Notes: a model not told the origin generated them from the letters alone. 64,000 bases of DNA from Microglena sp. YARC (GCA_022414725.1 CM039463.1:28902751-28966750); one strand, 5' to 3'. Counted from the first letter of the stretch, positions 29,761 to 44,210 are shown. Numbers and translations: made by a program.

Positions 29761-29859
29761 TCAGCTGTAGCTTGAGCAGTACCTGTGTCAAAGTAAAAAC
29801 AGAAAAAAGTGTTGGTGATTGCATGCTCGGTTGTATCACTCGATGTGGGGAGTACAAAA

Positions 29860-29893
29860 TCAAACTTGTCGTGTCTTACTGTATATTTTCAGA
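29860..29893 (-). CDS. Possible terminal exon of the large minus-strand gene
   Basis: A hypothesis only. On the minus strand the 37-bp repeat carries TATATCCTCAG|TCTGA. At its gene-distal edge the same acceptor leads into 34 nt that stay in the phase left by the 40915 exon and end at TGA, encoding about ten residues. The pattern seen elsewhere here, acceptor-containing repeats upstream of a real exon, is the reason for the suggestion. Confidence 0.2.
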
Positions 29894-30066
29894 CTGAGGA
29901 TATACAACTTGGGATTAACTTGTTGTCAGACTGAGGATATACAACGTGGGATTAACTTGTTGTCAGACTGAGGATATACAACGTGGGATTAACTTGTTGT
30001 CAGACTGAGGATATACAACGTGGGATTAACTTGTTGTCAGACTGAGGATATACAACGTGGGATTAG
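29890..30066. repeat. 37-bp minisatellite
   Basis: Five units of CAGACTGAGGATATACAAC, then GTGGGATTAACTTGTTGT. On the minus strand each unit reads TATATCCTCAG|TCTGAC, a pyrimidine-containing acceptor-like site. Degenerate related text (TGAGGATTAACTTATTCCAG) continues to about 30180. Confidence 0.9.
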
Positions 30067-30204
30067 CTTGTTCCAGTGTTATAAACTGAATCTTGCCTTG
30101 TTCCACTGTTGAATCTTCAATCTGAGGAGTTACTTGGTCTAGTGTTATAAATTGAGGATTAACTTATTCCAGTGTTACAAGCTGAATCTTGTCACCATCA
30201 TCAA

Positions 30205-33200
30205 ATTAAAATATCAAACGGGGCTAACTCACTAGGGAGCTGCGTACTCCCAACCCTTCTGGGGTGCCCTACGTATGTGCTTCTCAGAGGGAATCTTGCA
30301 TCCTTAAATGAGCAAATTTAAACATGAGACGGAGCTAACTCACCATGGAGGCATGCACATGAGCGACTGGGGGGCCTTTTCAATTTAAATTTAAATATGA
30401 AACAGAGCTAACTCACCATGAAGGCATGTGCACAAGCGACTGGGGGGCCTTTTTAATTTGAATTTAAATATGAGACGGAGCTAACTCACCATGGAGGCAT
30501 ATGCACGAGCGACTGGGGGGGCTTTTGAATTTAAATTTAAATATGAAACGGAGCTAACTCACCATGGAGGCATGTGCACGAGCGACTGGGGGGCCTTTTG
30601 AATTTGAATTTAAATATAAAACGGAGCTAACTCACCATGGAGGCATGTGCACGAGCGACTGGGGGGCCTTTTGAATTTAAATTTAAATAAGAAACGGAGC
30701 TAACTCACCATGGAGGCATGTGCACGAGCGACTGGGGGGCCTTTTGAATTTTAATTTGAAATTAAATATGAAATGGAGCTAACTCACCATGGAGGCATGT
30801 GCACGAGCGACTGTGGGGCCTTTTGAATTTAAATTTAAATACGAAACGGAGCTAACTCACCATGGAGGCATGTGCACGAGCGACTGGGGGGGCTTTTAAA
30901 TTTAAATTCAAATATGAAACGGAGCTAACTCACCATGGAGGCATGTGCACGAGCTACTGGGGGGCCTTTTGAATTTAAATTTAAATATGAAACGGAGCTA
31001 ACTCACCATGGTGGCATGTGCACGAGCGACTGGGGGGCCTTTTGAATTTAAATTTAAATACGAAACGGAGCTAACTCACCATGGAGGCATGTGCACGAGC
31101 GACTGGGGGGCCTTTTGAATTTAAATATGAGACGGAGCTGACTCACCATGGAAGCATGCACATGAGCGACTGGGGGGCCTTTTGAATTTAAATTTATATA
31201 TGAAACGGAGCTAACTCACCACGGAGGCATGTGCACGACTACTGGGGTCGCTTTTAAATTTAAACTTAATTTTAAATTTAAATATGAAACGGAGCTAACT
31301 CACCATGGAGGCATGTGCACGAGCAACTTGGGGGGCTTTTCAATTTAAATTTAAATATAAAACGGAGCTAACTCACCATGGAGGCATGTGCACAAGCGAC
31401 TGGGGGGCCTTTTGAATTTGAATTTGAAATTAAATATGAAACGGAGCTAACTCACCATGGAGGCATGTGCACGAGCGACTGGGGGGCCTTTTGAATTTAA
31501 ATTTAAATACGAAACGGAGCTAACTCACCATGGAGGCATGTGCACGAGCAACTGGGGGGGCTTATAAATTTAAATTCAAATATGAAACAAAGCTAACTCA
31601 CCATGGAGGCATGCACATGAGCGACTGGTGGGCCTTTTGAATTTAAATTTAAATATGAAACGGAGCTAACTCACCATGGAGGCATGTGCACGAGGGACTG
31701 GGGGGCCTTTTGAATTTAAATTTAAATATGAAACGGAGCTAACTCACCATGGAGGCATGTGCACGTGCGACTGGGGGGCCTTTTGAATTTAAATTTAAAT
31801 ACAAAACAGAGCTAACTCACCATGGAGGCATGTGCACGAGCGACTGGGGGGGCTTTTAAATTTAAATTCAAATATGAAACGGAGCTAACTCACCATGGTG
31901 GCATGTGCACGAGTGACTGGGGGGCCTTTTGAATTTAAATTTAAATATGAAACGGAGCTAACTCACCATGGTGGCATGTGCACGAGCGACTGGGGGGCCC
32001 TTTGAATTTAAATTTAAATATGAAACGGAGCTAACTCACCATGGAGGCATGTGCACGAGCGACTGGGGGGCCTTTTGAATTTAAATTTAAATATGAGACG
32101 GAGCTGACTCACCATGGAGGCATGCACATGAGCGACTGGGGGGCCTTTTGAATTTAAATTTAAATATGAAACGGAGCTAACTCACCATGGAGGCATGTGC
32201 ACGAGCGACTGGGGGGCCTTTTTTGAATTTAAATTTAAATATGAAACGGAGCTAACTCACCATGGAGCATGTGCACGAAGCGACTGGGGGGCCTTTTGAA
32301 TTTAAATTTAAATATATGAAACGGAGCTAACTCACCATGGAGGCATGTGCACGAGCGACTGGGGGGCCTTTTGAATTTAAATTCAAATATGAAACGGAGC
32401 TAACTCACCATGGAGGCATGTGCACGAGCGACTGGGGGGCCTTTTGAATTTAAATTTAAATATAGAATCGGAGCTAACTCACCATGGAGGCATGCACATG
32501 AGCGACAGGGGGGCCTTTTGAATTTAAATTTAAATATGAAACGGAGCTAACTCACCATGGAGGCATGTGCACGAGCGACTCGGGGGCCTTTTGAATTTAA
32601 ATTTAAATTTAAATATGAAACGGACCTAACTCACCATGGGGGCATGTGCACGAGCGACTGGGGGGCCTTTTGAATTTAAATTTAAATATGAAACGGAGCT
32701 AACTCACCATGGAGGCATGTGCACGAGCGACTGGGGGGCCTTTTGAATTTAAATTTAAATATGAAACGGAGCTAACTCACCATGGAGGCATGTGCGCGAG
32801 CGACTGGGGGGCCTTTTGAATTTGAATTTAAATATGAGACGGAGCTAACTCACCATGGAGGCATGCACATGAGCGACTGGGGGGCCTTTTGAATTTAAAT
32901 TTTAATGTGAAACTGAGCTAACTCACCATGGAGGCATGTGCATGAGCGACTGGGGGGGCTTTTGAATTTAAATTTAAATATGAAACGGAGCTAACTCACC
33001 ATGGAGGCATGTGCACGAGCGACTGGGGGTTCTTTTGAATTTAAATTTAAATATGAAACGGAGCTAACTCACCATGGAGGCATGTGCACAAGAGACTGGG
33101 GGGCCTTTTGAATTTGAATTTAAATATGAAACGGAGCTGACTCACCATGGAGGCATGCACATGAACGACTGGAGGGCCTTTTGAATTTAAATTTAAATAT

Positions 33201-36200
33201 AAAACGGAGCTAACTCACCATGGAGGCATGTGCACGAGCGACGGGGGGGCCTTTTGAATTTAAATTTAAATATGAAACGGAGCTTACTCACCATGGAGGC
33301 ATGTGCACGAGCGACTGGGGGGGCTTTTGAATTTAAATTTAAATATGAGACGGAGCTGACTCACCATGGAGGCATGTGCACGAGCGACTGGGGGGCCTTT
33401 TGAATTTAAATTTAAATATGAAACGGAGCTAACTCACCATGGAGGCATGTGCACAAGAGACTGGGGGGCCTTTTGAATTTGAATTTAAATATAAAACGGA
33501 GCTGACTCACCATGGAGGCATGCACATGAACGACTGGAGGGCCTTTTGAATTTAAATTTAAATATAAAACGGAGCTAACTCACCATGGAGGCATGTGCAC
33601 GAGCGACTGGGGGGGCTTATAAATTTAAATTCAAATATGAAACGGAGCTAACTCACCATGGAGGCATGTGCACGAGCGACTGGGGGGCCTTTTGAATTTA
33701 AATTTAAATATAGAATCGGAGCTAACTCACCATGGAGGCATGTGCACGAGCGACTTGGGGGGCCTTTTGAATTTAAATTTAAATATGAAACGGAGCTAAC
33801 TCACCATGGAGGCATGTGCACGAGCGACTTGGGGGGCCTTTTGAATTTAAATTTAAATTTAAATATGAAACGGAGCTAACTCACCATGGAGGCATGTGCA
33901 CGAGCGACTGGGGGGCCTTTTGAATTTAAATTTAAATATGAAACGGAGCTAACTCACCATGGAGGCATGTGCACGAGCGACTGGGGGGCCTTTTGAATTT
34001 AAATTTAAATATGAAACGGAGCTAACTCACCATGGAGGCATGTGCACGAGCGACTGGGGCCTTTTGAATTTAAATTTAAATATGAAACGGAGCTAACTCA
34101 CCATGGAGGCATGTGCACGAGCGACTGGGGAGGCTTTTAAATTTAAATTTAAATATGAAACGGAGCTAACTCACCATGGAGGCATGTGCACGAGCGACTG
34201 GGGGGCCTTTTGAATTTAAATTTAAATATGAAACGGAGCTAACTCACCATGGAGGCATGTGCACGAGCGACTGGGGGGCCTTTTGAATTTAAATTTAAAT
34301 ATGAAACGGAGCTAACTCACCATGGAGGCATGTGCACGAGCGACTTGGGGGCTTTTGAATTTAAATTTAAATATGAAACGGAGCTAACTCACCATGGAGG
34401 CATGTGCACGAGCGACTGGGGGTTTTGAATTTAAATTTAAATATGAAACGGAGCTGACTCACCATGGAGGCATGCACAAGAGCGACTGGGGGGCCTTTTG
34501 AATTTAAATTTAAATATGAAACGGAGCTAACTCACCATGGAGGCATGTGCACGAGCGACTGGGGGGCCTTTTGAATTTAAATTTAAATATAAAACGGAGC
34601 TAACTTACCTTGGAGACATGTGCACGAGCGACTGGGGGGCCTTTTGAATTTAAATTTAAATATGAAACGGAGCTAACTCACCATGGTGGCATGTGCACGA
34701 GCGACTGGGGGGCCTTTTGAATTTAAATTTAAATATGAAACGGAGCTAACTCACCATGGAGGCATGTGCAAGAGCGACTGGGGGGCCTTTTGAATTTGAA
34801 TTTAAATATGAAACGGAGCTGACTCACCATGGAGGCATGCACATGGGCGACTGGGGGGCCTTTTGAATATAAATTTAAATATGAAACGGAGCTAACTCAC
34901 CATGGAGGCATGTGCGCGAGCGACTGGGGGGCTTTTTGAATTTAAATTTAAATTCAAATATGAAACGGAGCTAACTCACCATGGAGGCATGTGCAAGAGC
35001 GACTTGGGGGGCTTTTAAATTTAAATTTAAATATGAAACGGAGCTAACTCACCATGGAGGCATGTGCACAAGCGACTGGGGGGCCTTTTGAATTTGAATT
35101 TGAAATTAAATATGAAATGGAGCTAACTCACCATGGAGGCATGTGCACGAGCAACTGGGGGGCCTTTTGAATTTAAATTTAAATACGAAACGGAGCTAAC
35201 TCACCATGGAGGCATGTGCACGAGCGACTGGGGGGGCTTTTAAATTTAAATTCAAATATAAAACGGAGCTAACTTACCATGGAGGCATGTGCACGAGCGA
35301 CTGGGGGGCCTTTTGAATTTAAATTTAAAAATGAAACGGAGCTAACTCACCATGGAGGCATGTGCACGAGCGTCTTGGGGGGCTTTTAAATTTAAATTTA
35401 AATATGAAACGGAGCAAACTCACCATGGAGGCATGTGCACGAGTGACTTGTGGGCCTTTTGAATTTGAATTTGAAATTAAATATGAAATGGAGCTAACTC
35501 ACCATGGAGGCATGTGCACGAGCAACTGGGGGGCCTTTTGAATTTTAATCTAATTACGAAACGGAGCTAACTCACCCAGGAGGCATGTGCACGAGCGACT
35601 GGGGGGGCTTTTAAATTTAAATCCAAATATGAAACAGAGCTAACTCACCATGGTGGCATGTGCACGAGCGACTGGGGGGCCTTTTGAATTTAAATTTAAA
35701 TATGAAACGGAGCTAACTCACCATGGAGGCATGTGCGCGAGCGACTGGGGGGCCTTTTGAATTTAAATTTAAATATAAAACGGAGCTAACTCACCATGGA
35801 GGCATGTGCACGAGCGACTGGGGGGCCTTTTGAATTTGAATTTAATTACGAAACGGAGCTGACTCACCATGGAGGCATGCACATGGGCGACTGGGGGGCC
35901 TTTTGAATATAAATTTAAATATGAAACGGAGCTAACTCACCATGGAGGCATGTGCACGAGCGACTGGGGGGTTTTTAAATTTAAATTTAAATTTTAATAT
36001 GAAACGGAGCTAACTCACCATGGAGGCATGTGCGCGAGCGACTTGGGGGGCTTTTAAATTTAAATTTAAATATGAAACGGAGCTAACTCACCATGGAGGC
36101 ATGTGCACAAGCGACTGGGGGGCCTTTTGAATTTGAATTTGAAATTAAATATGAAACGGAGCTAACTCACCATGGAGGCATGTGCCGAGCGACTGGGGGG

Positions 36201-39200
36201 GATTTTGAATTTAAATTTAAATAAGAAACGGAGCTAACTCACCATGGAGGCATGTGCACAAGCGACTGGGGGGCCTTTTGAATTTAAATTTGAAATTAAA
36301 TATAAAATGGAGCTAACTCACCATGGAGGCATGTGCACGAGCGACTGGGGGGCCTTTTGAATTTGAATTTGAAATTAAATATAAAATGGAGCTAACTCAC
36401 CATGGAGGCATGTGCACGAGCGACTGGGGGGGCTATAAAATTTAAATTTAAATATAAAACGGAGCAAACTCACCATGGAGGCATGTGCACGAGCGACTGG
36501 GGGGCCTTTTGAATTTGAAATTGAAATTTAATATGAAATGGAGCTAACTCACCATGGAGGCATGTGCACGAGCGACTGGGGGGCCTTTTGAATTTAAATT
36601 TAAATACAAAACGGAGCTAACTCACCATGGAGGCATGTGCACGAGCGACTGGGGGGGCTTTTAAACTTAAATTCAAATATGAAACGGGGCTAACTCACCA
36701 TGGTGGCATGTGCACGAGCGACTGGGGGGCCTTTTGAATTTGAATTTAAATACGAAACGGAGCTGACTCACCATGGAGGCATGCACATGGGCGACTGGGG
36801 GGCCTTTTGAATTTAAATTTAAATATGAAACGGAGCTAACTCACCATGGACGCATGTGCACGAGCGAATTGGGGGGCTTTCAAATTTAAATTTAAATATG
36901 AAACGGAGCTAACTCACCATGGAGGCATGTGCACGAGCGACTGGGGGGCCTTTTGAATTTGAATATAAAATTAAATATGAAACGGAGCTAACTCACCATG
37001 GAGGCATGTGCACGAGCGACTGGGAGGCCTTTTGAATTTAAATTTAAATAAGAAACGGAGCTAACTCACCATGGAGGCATGTGCACGAGCGTCTGGGGGG
37101 GCTTTTAAATTTAAATTCAAATATGAAACGGAGCTAACTCACCATGGAGGCATGTGCACGAGCGACTGGGGGGCCTTTTGAATTTAAATTTAAATATGAA
37201 ACGGAGCTAACTCACCATGGAGGCATGTGCACGAACGACTTGGGGGCCTTTTGAATTTAAATTTAAATACGAAACGGAGCTATCTCACCATGGAGGCATG
37301 TGCACGAGCGACTGGGGGGCTTTTTGAATTTTAATTTAAATATGAAACGGAGCTAACTCACCATGGAGGCATGTGCACGAGCGACTTGGGGGGCTTTAAT
37401 TTAAATTTAAATATGAAACGGAGCTAACTCACCATGGAGGCATGTGCACAAGCGACTGGGGGGCCTTTTGAATTTGAATTTGAAATTAAATATGAAACGG
37501 AGCTAACTCACCATGGAGGCATGTGCACGAGCGACTGGGGGGGATTTTGAATTTAAATTTAAATAAGAAACGGAGCTAACTCACCATGGTGGCATGTGCA
37601 CGAGCGACTGGGGGGGCTTTTAAATTTAAATTTAAATATGAAACGGAGCTAACTCACCATGGGGGCATGTGCACGAGCGACTTGGGGGGCTTTAAATTTA
37701 AATTTAAATATCAAACGTCGCTAACTCACCATTGAGGCATGTGCACGAGCGTCTGGGGGGGCTTTTAAATTCCAATTTAAATTTAAATATGAAACGGAGC
37801 TAACTCACCATGGAGGCATGTGCACGAGCGACTTGGGGGCCTTTTAAATTTAAATTTAAATATGAAACGGAGCTAACTCACCATGGAGGCATGTGCACAA
37901 GCGACTGGGGGGCCTTTTGAATTTGAATTTGAAATTAAATATGAAATGGAGCTAACTCACCATGGAGGCATGTGCACGAGCGACTGGGGGGCTTTTTGAA
38001 TTTAAATTTAAATACGAAACGGAGCTAACTCACCATGGATGCATGTGCACGAGCGAATGGGGGGGCTTTTAAATTTAAATTCAAATATGAAACGGAGCTA
38101 ACTCACCATGGAGGCATGTGCACGAGCTACTGGGGGGCCTTTTGAATTTGAATTTAAATATGAAACGGAGCTGACTCACCATGGGCACGAGCGACTTGGG
38201 GGGCTTTAAATTTAAATTTAAATATAAAACGGAGCTAACTCACCATTGAGGCATGTGCACGAGCGACTGGGGGGGCTTTTAAATTTAAGTTTAAATTTAA
38301 ATATGAAACGGAGCTAACTCACCATGGAGGCATGTGCACGAGCGACTTGGGGGGCTTTTAAATTTAAATTTGAATAGGAAACGGAGCTAACTCACCATGG
38401 AGGCATGTGCACGAGCGACTTGGGGGCCTTTTAAATTTAAATTTAAATATGAAACGGAGCTAACTCACCATGGAGACTCGTGCACAAGCGACTGGGGGGC
38501 CTTTTGAATTTGAATTTGAAATTAAATATGAAATGGAGCTAACTCACCATGGAGGCATGTGCACAAGCGACTGTGGGGCCTTTTGAATTTAAATTTAAAT
38601 ACGAAACGGAGCTAACTCACCATGGATGCATGTGAACGAGCGACTGGGGGGGCTTTTAAATTTAAATTCAAATATGAAACGGAGCTAACTCACCATGGAG
38701 GCATGTGCACGAGCTACTGGGGGGCCTTTTGAATTTGAATTTAAATATGAAACGGAGCTGACTCACCATGGGCACGAGCGACTTGGGGGGCTTTAAATTT
38801 AAATTTAAATATAAAACGGAGCTAACTCACCATTGAGGCATGTGCACGAGCGACTGGGGGGGCTTTTAAATTTAAGTTTAAATTTAAATATGAAACGGAG
38901 CTAACTCACCATGGAGGCATGTGCACGAGCGACTGGGGGGCCTTTTGAATTTAAATTTGAATAGGAAACGGAGCTAACTCACCATGGAGGCATGTGCACA
39001 AGCGACTGGGGGGCCTTTTGAATTTGAATTTGAAATTAAATATGGAATGGAGCTAACTCACCATGGAGGCATATGCATGAGCGACTGGGGGGCCTTTTGA
39101 ATTTAAATTTAAGTACGAAACGGAGCTAACTCACCATGGAGGCATGTGCACGAGCGACTGGGGGGGCTTTTACATTTAAATTCAAATATGAAACGGAGCT

Positions 39201-40940
39201 AACTCACCATGGAGGCATGTGCACGAGCGACTTGGGGGCCTTTTGAATTTAAATTTAAATATGAAACGGAGCTAACTCACCATGGAGGCATGTGCACGAG
39301 CGACTTGGGGGCCTTTTGAATTTAAATTTAAATATAAAACGGAGCTAACTCACCATGGAGGCATGTGCACGAGCGACTGGGGGGCTTTTTGAATTTTAAT
39401 TTAAATATGAAACGGAGCTAACTCACCATGGAGGCATGTGCACGAGCGACTTTAGGGGCTTTAAATTTAAATTTAAATATGAAACCGAGCTAACTCACCA
39501 TGGAGGCATGTGCACGAGCGATTGGGGGGGCTTTTAAATTTCAATTTAAATTTAAATAGGAAACGGAGCTAACTCACCATGGAGGCATGTGCACTAGCGA
39601 CTTGGGGGCCTTTTGAATTTAAATTTAAATATAAAACGGAGCTAACTCACCATGGAGGCATGTGCACAAGCGACTTGGGGGCCTTTTAAATTTAAATTTG
39701 AAATTAAATATGAAATGGAGCTAACTCACCATGGAGGCATGTGCACGAGCGACTGGGGGGCTTTTTGAATTTAAATTTAAATACGAAACAGAGCTAACTC
39801 CCCATGGAGGCATGTGCACAAGCGACTGGGGGGGCTTTTAAATTTAAATTCAAATATGAAACGGAGCTAACTCACCATGGAAGCATGTGCACAAGAGACT
39901 GGGGGGCCTTTTGAATTTAAATTCAAATATGAAACGGAGCTGACTTACCATGGAGGCATGCACATGAGCGACTGGGGTGCCCTTTGAATTTAAATTTAAA
40001 TATAAAACGGAGCTAACTCACCATGGAGGCATGTGCACGAGCGACTGGGGGGCCTTTTGAATTTAAATTTAAATATGAAACGGAGCTAACTCACCATGGA
40101 GGCATGTGCACGAGCGACTTGGGGGGCTTTTAAATTTAAATTTAAATATGAAACGGAGCTAACTCACCATGGAGGCATGTGCACGAGCGACTGGGGGGCC
40201 TTTTGAATTTGAATTTGAAATTAAATATGAAATGGAGCTAACTCACCATGGAGGCATGTGCACGAGCGACTTGGGGGGCTTTTAAATTTAAATTTAAATA
40301 TGAAACGGAGCTAACTTACCATGGAGGCATGTGCACGAGCGACTGGGGGGCCTTTTGAATTTGAATTTGAAATTAAATATAAAATGGAGCTAACTCACCA
40401 TGGAGGCATGTGCACGAGCGACTGGGGGGGCCTTTTAAATTTAAATTTAAGTACGAAACGGAGCTAACTCACCATGGAGGCATGTGCACGAGCGACTGGG
40501 GGGCCTTTTGAATTTGAATTTGAAATTAAATATGAAATGGAGCTAACTCACCATGGAGGCATGTGCACGAGAGACTGGGGGGCCTTTTGAATTTAAATTT
40601 AAATACGAAACGGAGCTAACTCACCATGGAGGCATGTGCACGAGCGACTGGGGGGGCTTTTAAATTTAAATTCAAATATGAAACAGAGCTAACTCACCAT
40701 GGTGGCATGTGCACGAGCGACTGGGGGGCCTTTTGAATTTAAATTTAAATATGAAACGGAGCTAACTCACCATGGAGGCATGTGCACGAGCGACTTGGGG
40801 GCCTTTTGAATTTAAATTTAAATATGAAATTGAGCTAACTCACCATTGAGGCATGTGCACGAGCGACTGGGGGGGCTTATAAATTTAAATTAAATATAAA
40901 CGGAGCTAACTCACCATGGTGGCATGTGCACGAGCGACAA
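30205..40940 (-). repeat. 73-bp intronic satellite, about 147 units, each carrying a splice donor
   Basis: A 10.7 kb head-to-tail array. On the plus strand the unit is GAATTTAAATTTAAATATGA, AACGGAGCTAACTCACCATG, GAGGCATGTGCACGAGCGAC, TGGGGGGCCTTTT. On the minus strand it reads GTCGCTCGTGCACATGCC(T/A)CCATG|GTGAGTTAGC, the last 24 nt of the exon ending at 40915 plus its donor and about 49 nt of intron. The copy next to the exon has CACCATGGTGGC, identical to the exon; most others have CATGGAGGC. Variants differ in the AT-rich part and recur in order. Decay is strongest at the far (30.2 kb) end. The only frames longer than 60 codons in the array body are repeat artefacts. Confidence 0.95.
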
Positions 40941-42383
40941 GTACTCTTGTGCAGCTTCGGGGGACATGTATTCGTCGGTCTCACTACCCGAGCCGTTGGA
41001 TACCTGTAATATCTCGCCAGCCTCGTCCTCCAAATCGCAAAAGTGAGCGAGAGGGTGGCTTGTGGGGACCACAGACCTTTCTCGAGGGTCGGGCAGAGAG
41101 AGGCCGATGGAAGCCACAGTCACTGCTTGAGGGTTGGGTATAGAGAGGGCCATGGAGTCCTTACACCTTGTGTGAGGGGCAGGCATACCGAGGTCGATGG
41201 AAGCCACAGACAGTGCTTGAGAGTTGTGTGTAGAGAGTTCCCTGTGGTCCATCGACCTAGGTAGAGGGTCGTGGATGGAGGATGGAGCACTCTCCTCAAG
41301 TGATATACGAGCACTCTCCTCAGGAGGGTTCGATGACACTCCCATCTTCCGAATCATGTCAGCGACACTGTCGTGGGAGACCACTGGGAGCTTGACCTCC
41401 TCCAACAGCTTGGAGCCTTCATCATGGACAACAACATAGATTTAATCAACAGCTGGATTTATCAATCAACAGCATGCATTCAGGTAATCGACAGCTTGGA
41501 GCATTCATCATGGACAACAGTGATTTTTTTTCAAATCTGTAAGTGGGTTTTTTCTAGCTTTATAGTTCTAGGCCTCCTCCAAGGACAGCGTTCGACTGTT
41601 TTTTGTAGCTTTTTGAAGCTTTTGGGGGCCAATAGGGGAAAAATCATTTTTAAAAACTTTGAATAGCGATAATTTCTCCAAAAAGGGGTCAAAACTATCG
41701 ATCGCTATACAAAGCGGAAATAAATATCCCTGGACAACAACATAGATTTGATCAAAATCTGAATTTATTAATCAACAGCGTGCATTTAGGAAATCAACAG
41801 CTAAGTTAATTAATCGACATCATAAATGTAGTTTATCAACAGCATAAATGCAGTTAAAAAAACAGCAAAATCCAGCTAATCAACAGCATAAGTGTAGATA
41901 ATCAACAGCATAAAGTCAGTTAATTAACAGCCAAATCCAGCCAATCGACAGCATAAATGTAGTTTATCAACAGCATAAATCCAATTTAATCAGCAGCATA
42001 CATTTATATAAATCCAGATATTCAGCAGCATGAATTCAGTTAATCAGCAGCTAAATGGATTTATATTAAGTTAATCAAAAGCATGGACTCTTCATCACGA
42101 AATAAAGTACAACAAAAACTCTAACTTCATAAACATGAATAAAAAACTCATAAACATGAATTGAGAGCGGGCCATGACTTCAAAGTGTCTGAACCTATGT
42201 GATTGTATTCTGCATGGAAGAGTGTGGTGGATTATGGTTCATACTTCGGGGCATATGATACACAAACCAACCAACCAACCAAAGGCGAGTATGATATCAT
42301 ACAAACTGCAACATATGATATTGCACATAAATGGTGAACTTAGCCTAGCCAGGCCGCCGGCATCATATGATACACCTGTGTGT

Positions 42384-42437
<54 letters not shown>

Positions 42438-44175
42438 TACCCCACCCCCACCCCCACCCACCCACAGAACTTAGCCTAGCCAGGCCGCCGGCATCATATG
42501 ATACATATTGCCGTTCCCTATTTATACTTCCCATGTTTACTCCAGTTGTTTGTGCGACCAGTCGCAAATCAGGGGGCGAATTCTGACTCGTTCAGCCAGA
42601 CCCATGCGTCGCCATGCAGCGACTGAGTGGCGACTTGTCGTTGACAAAAACTGTGTGGTGGATTAGGGTTTATAATTATCATATTTTCTCTAGTCGCAGA
42701 CAGCGAGCAGCCTAACGGCTGACAGACCATGGCATCAAAGTCTCTCTCATCTTGAAGTCAGACGAATGAATGAGGTGTACAAAGACTTGAGAATGGAAGA
42801 ATTCAGCTATTTGGGCTGTTCCCTTCAGCTGTGGGCGACCACAGGACCAGAGTTATTTTCCCCCGCTACCTGGGACCCTATTTGGGCCAAAAACCTTGCG
42901 CAACCATGAGACTCGAATCTCGAATCTCGGCTCCGCCCCCCGAATTCCCTGGGGACCGCACTCCACCATGCGAAGGCTACACAACAATCCTGGGATCAGG
43001 CTTGTAGTCCAAGTAGCTACTCAAGCTGGCCTACAGAAATCTGAAATACAAAACACTGCTTACCCACCTGAGTTACCAGAGAGTGTTTCCCCTGCTATAT
43101 ATAGCTTTCGCTACTTTATACCCATTTTGCCTCCAATTGCCGCTATAAAGAACCCAAAATTATGGCCCTAAAAGCTATAAGGACACTGTCCCTGGAGGAG
43201 GCCTACACCCATAAAGCTATTAAACCCCCACTTTCTGAACTGAACACAAATCCCTGTGAGTCACCAGAGGCGGTGGCTTGGACCAGGGTCAATGGCGGCC
43301 CCAACAGGACGGTGACTGACGAAAAATGACGTTGTCGTAATCGTACAGTATTGCCCTTGACAACCCTCCATATAAATAAGTTCAACTTCAAGATCTACCG
43401 ACCTGCACCACCACCTGGCTTGAACCAGGGTCGCTGGAGGCTCCAACAGGACATTATCAGTGTTTTTTATTTGTGCGACCGGTCGCACATTGTGGCGCGC
43501 GGTCGCCACCCCGTGCGACCCTCAGGTGTGCAAAATTCGGGCGAAATGGGCCCTTGGTCGCCACGATGGCGACCCTCAGGTCAGTGATTTGTGCCACGGG
43601 TCCCACCTGGGTTGCACAGGCCCAGTCCAGGTAGCTAGCCCAGGCCCACCCCTGGTGGAAGTTACCTAGTCAGAACTGTGAAAGTGACCCCAGGGATCAT
43701 GCATGGGCCCACCCCAAGCAGACAATACAGATGTACAACTCGAGTCATGAACTACTCGACTCCTGAAGACCTGAAGCTACTTTTTTTGACTGATGGTTGA
43801 TTGGTTGATTGTTACAACGGCATAAGGCATGAGCGAAATTTGTCGTTCTAAACCGCACGCGCCTGCGCTGCTCGTTTGTCGAGCGTCTTTAAGCCAGTCG
43901 CGGCTACTCCTCTGAACCCCGTTGGAACAGCCATGCGACTCTGCGAGTCTATACGCACCACCCACCCCTCTTCCAACGTCCTACCAAAATACCACCACTA
44001 TCTCTAGTCGTTGACTTCATGGGAGAAGTCTGACCTTGGGAGTGGCCCCCTTCCCCTCAGCCCCTGTGTTGATGGCTAGGCCCTGCCTTAGAGAAATTGC
44101 TTTGGCTGAGATCTGTGTGTATGTGTACATGCCTGGCCAAACAGACGTGTAAAATAACATGCATGCTTTTTGAAG

Positions 44176-44210
<35 letters not shown>

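Noticed and set aside
30335..40920. CACCATGG in every 73-bp unit as repeated start codons with a Kozak context
   Set aside because: It is the reverse complement of the exon-end/donor CCATG|GTGAG. Frames from it close within the unit or give only repeat artefacts (such as 33658-33879).
30205..40940. CRISPR-like array or bacterial repeat cluster
   Set aside because: Units are contiguous 73-bp repeats without unique spacers, no cas genes are near, and the surroundings are intron-bearing eukaryotic genes.
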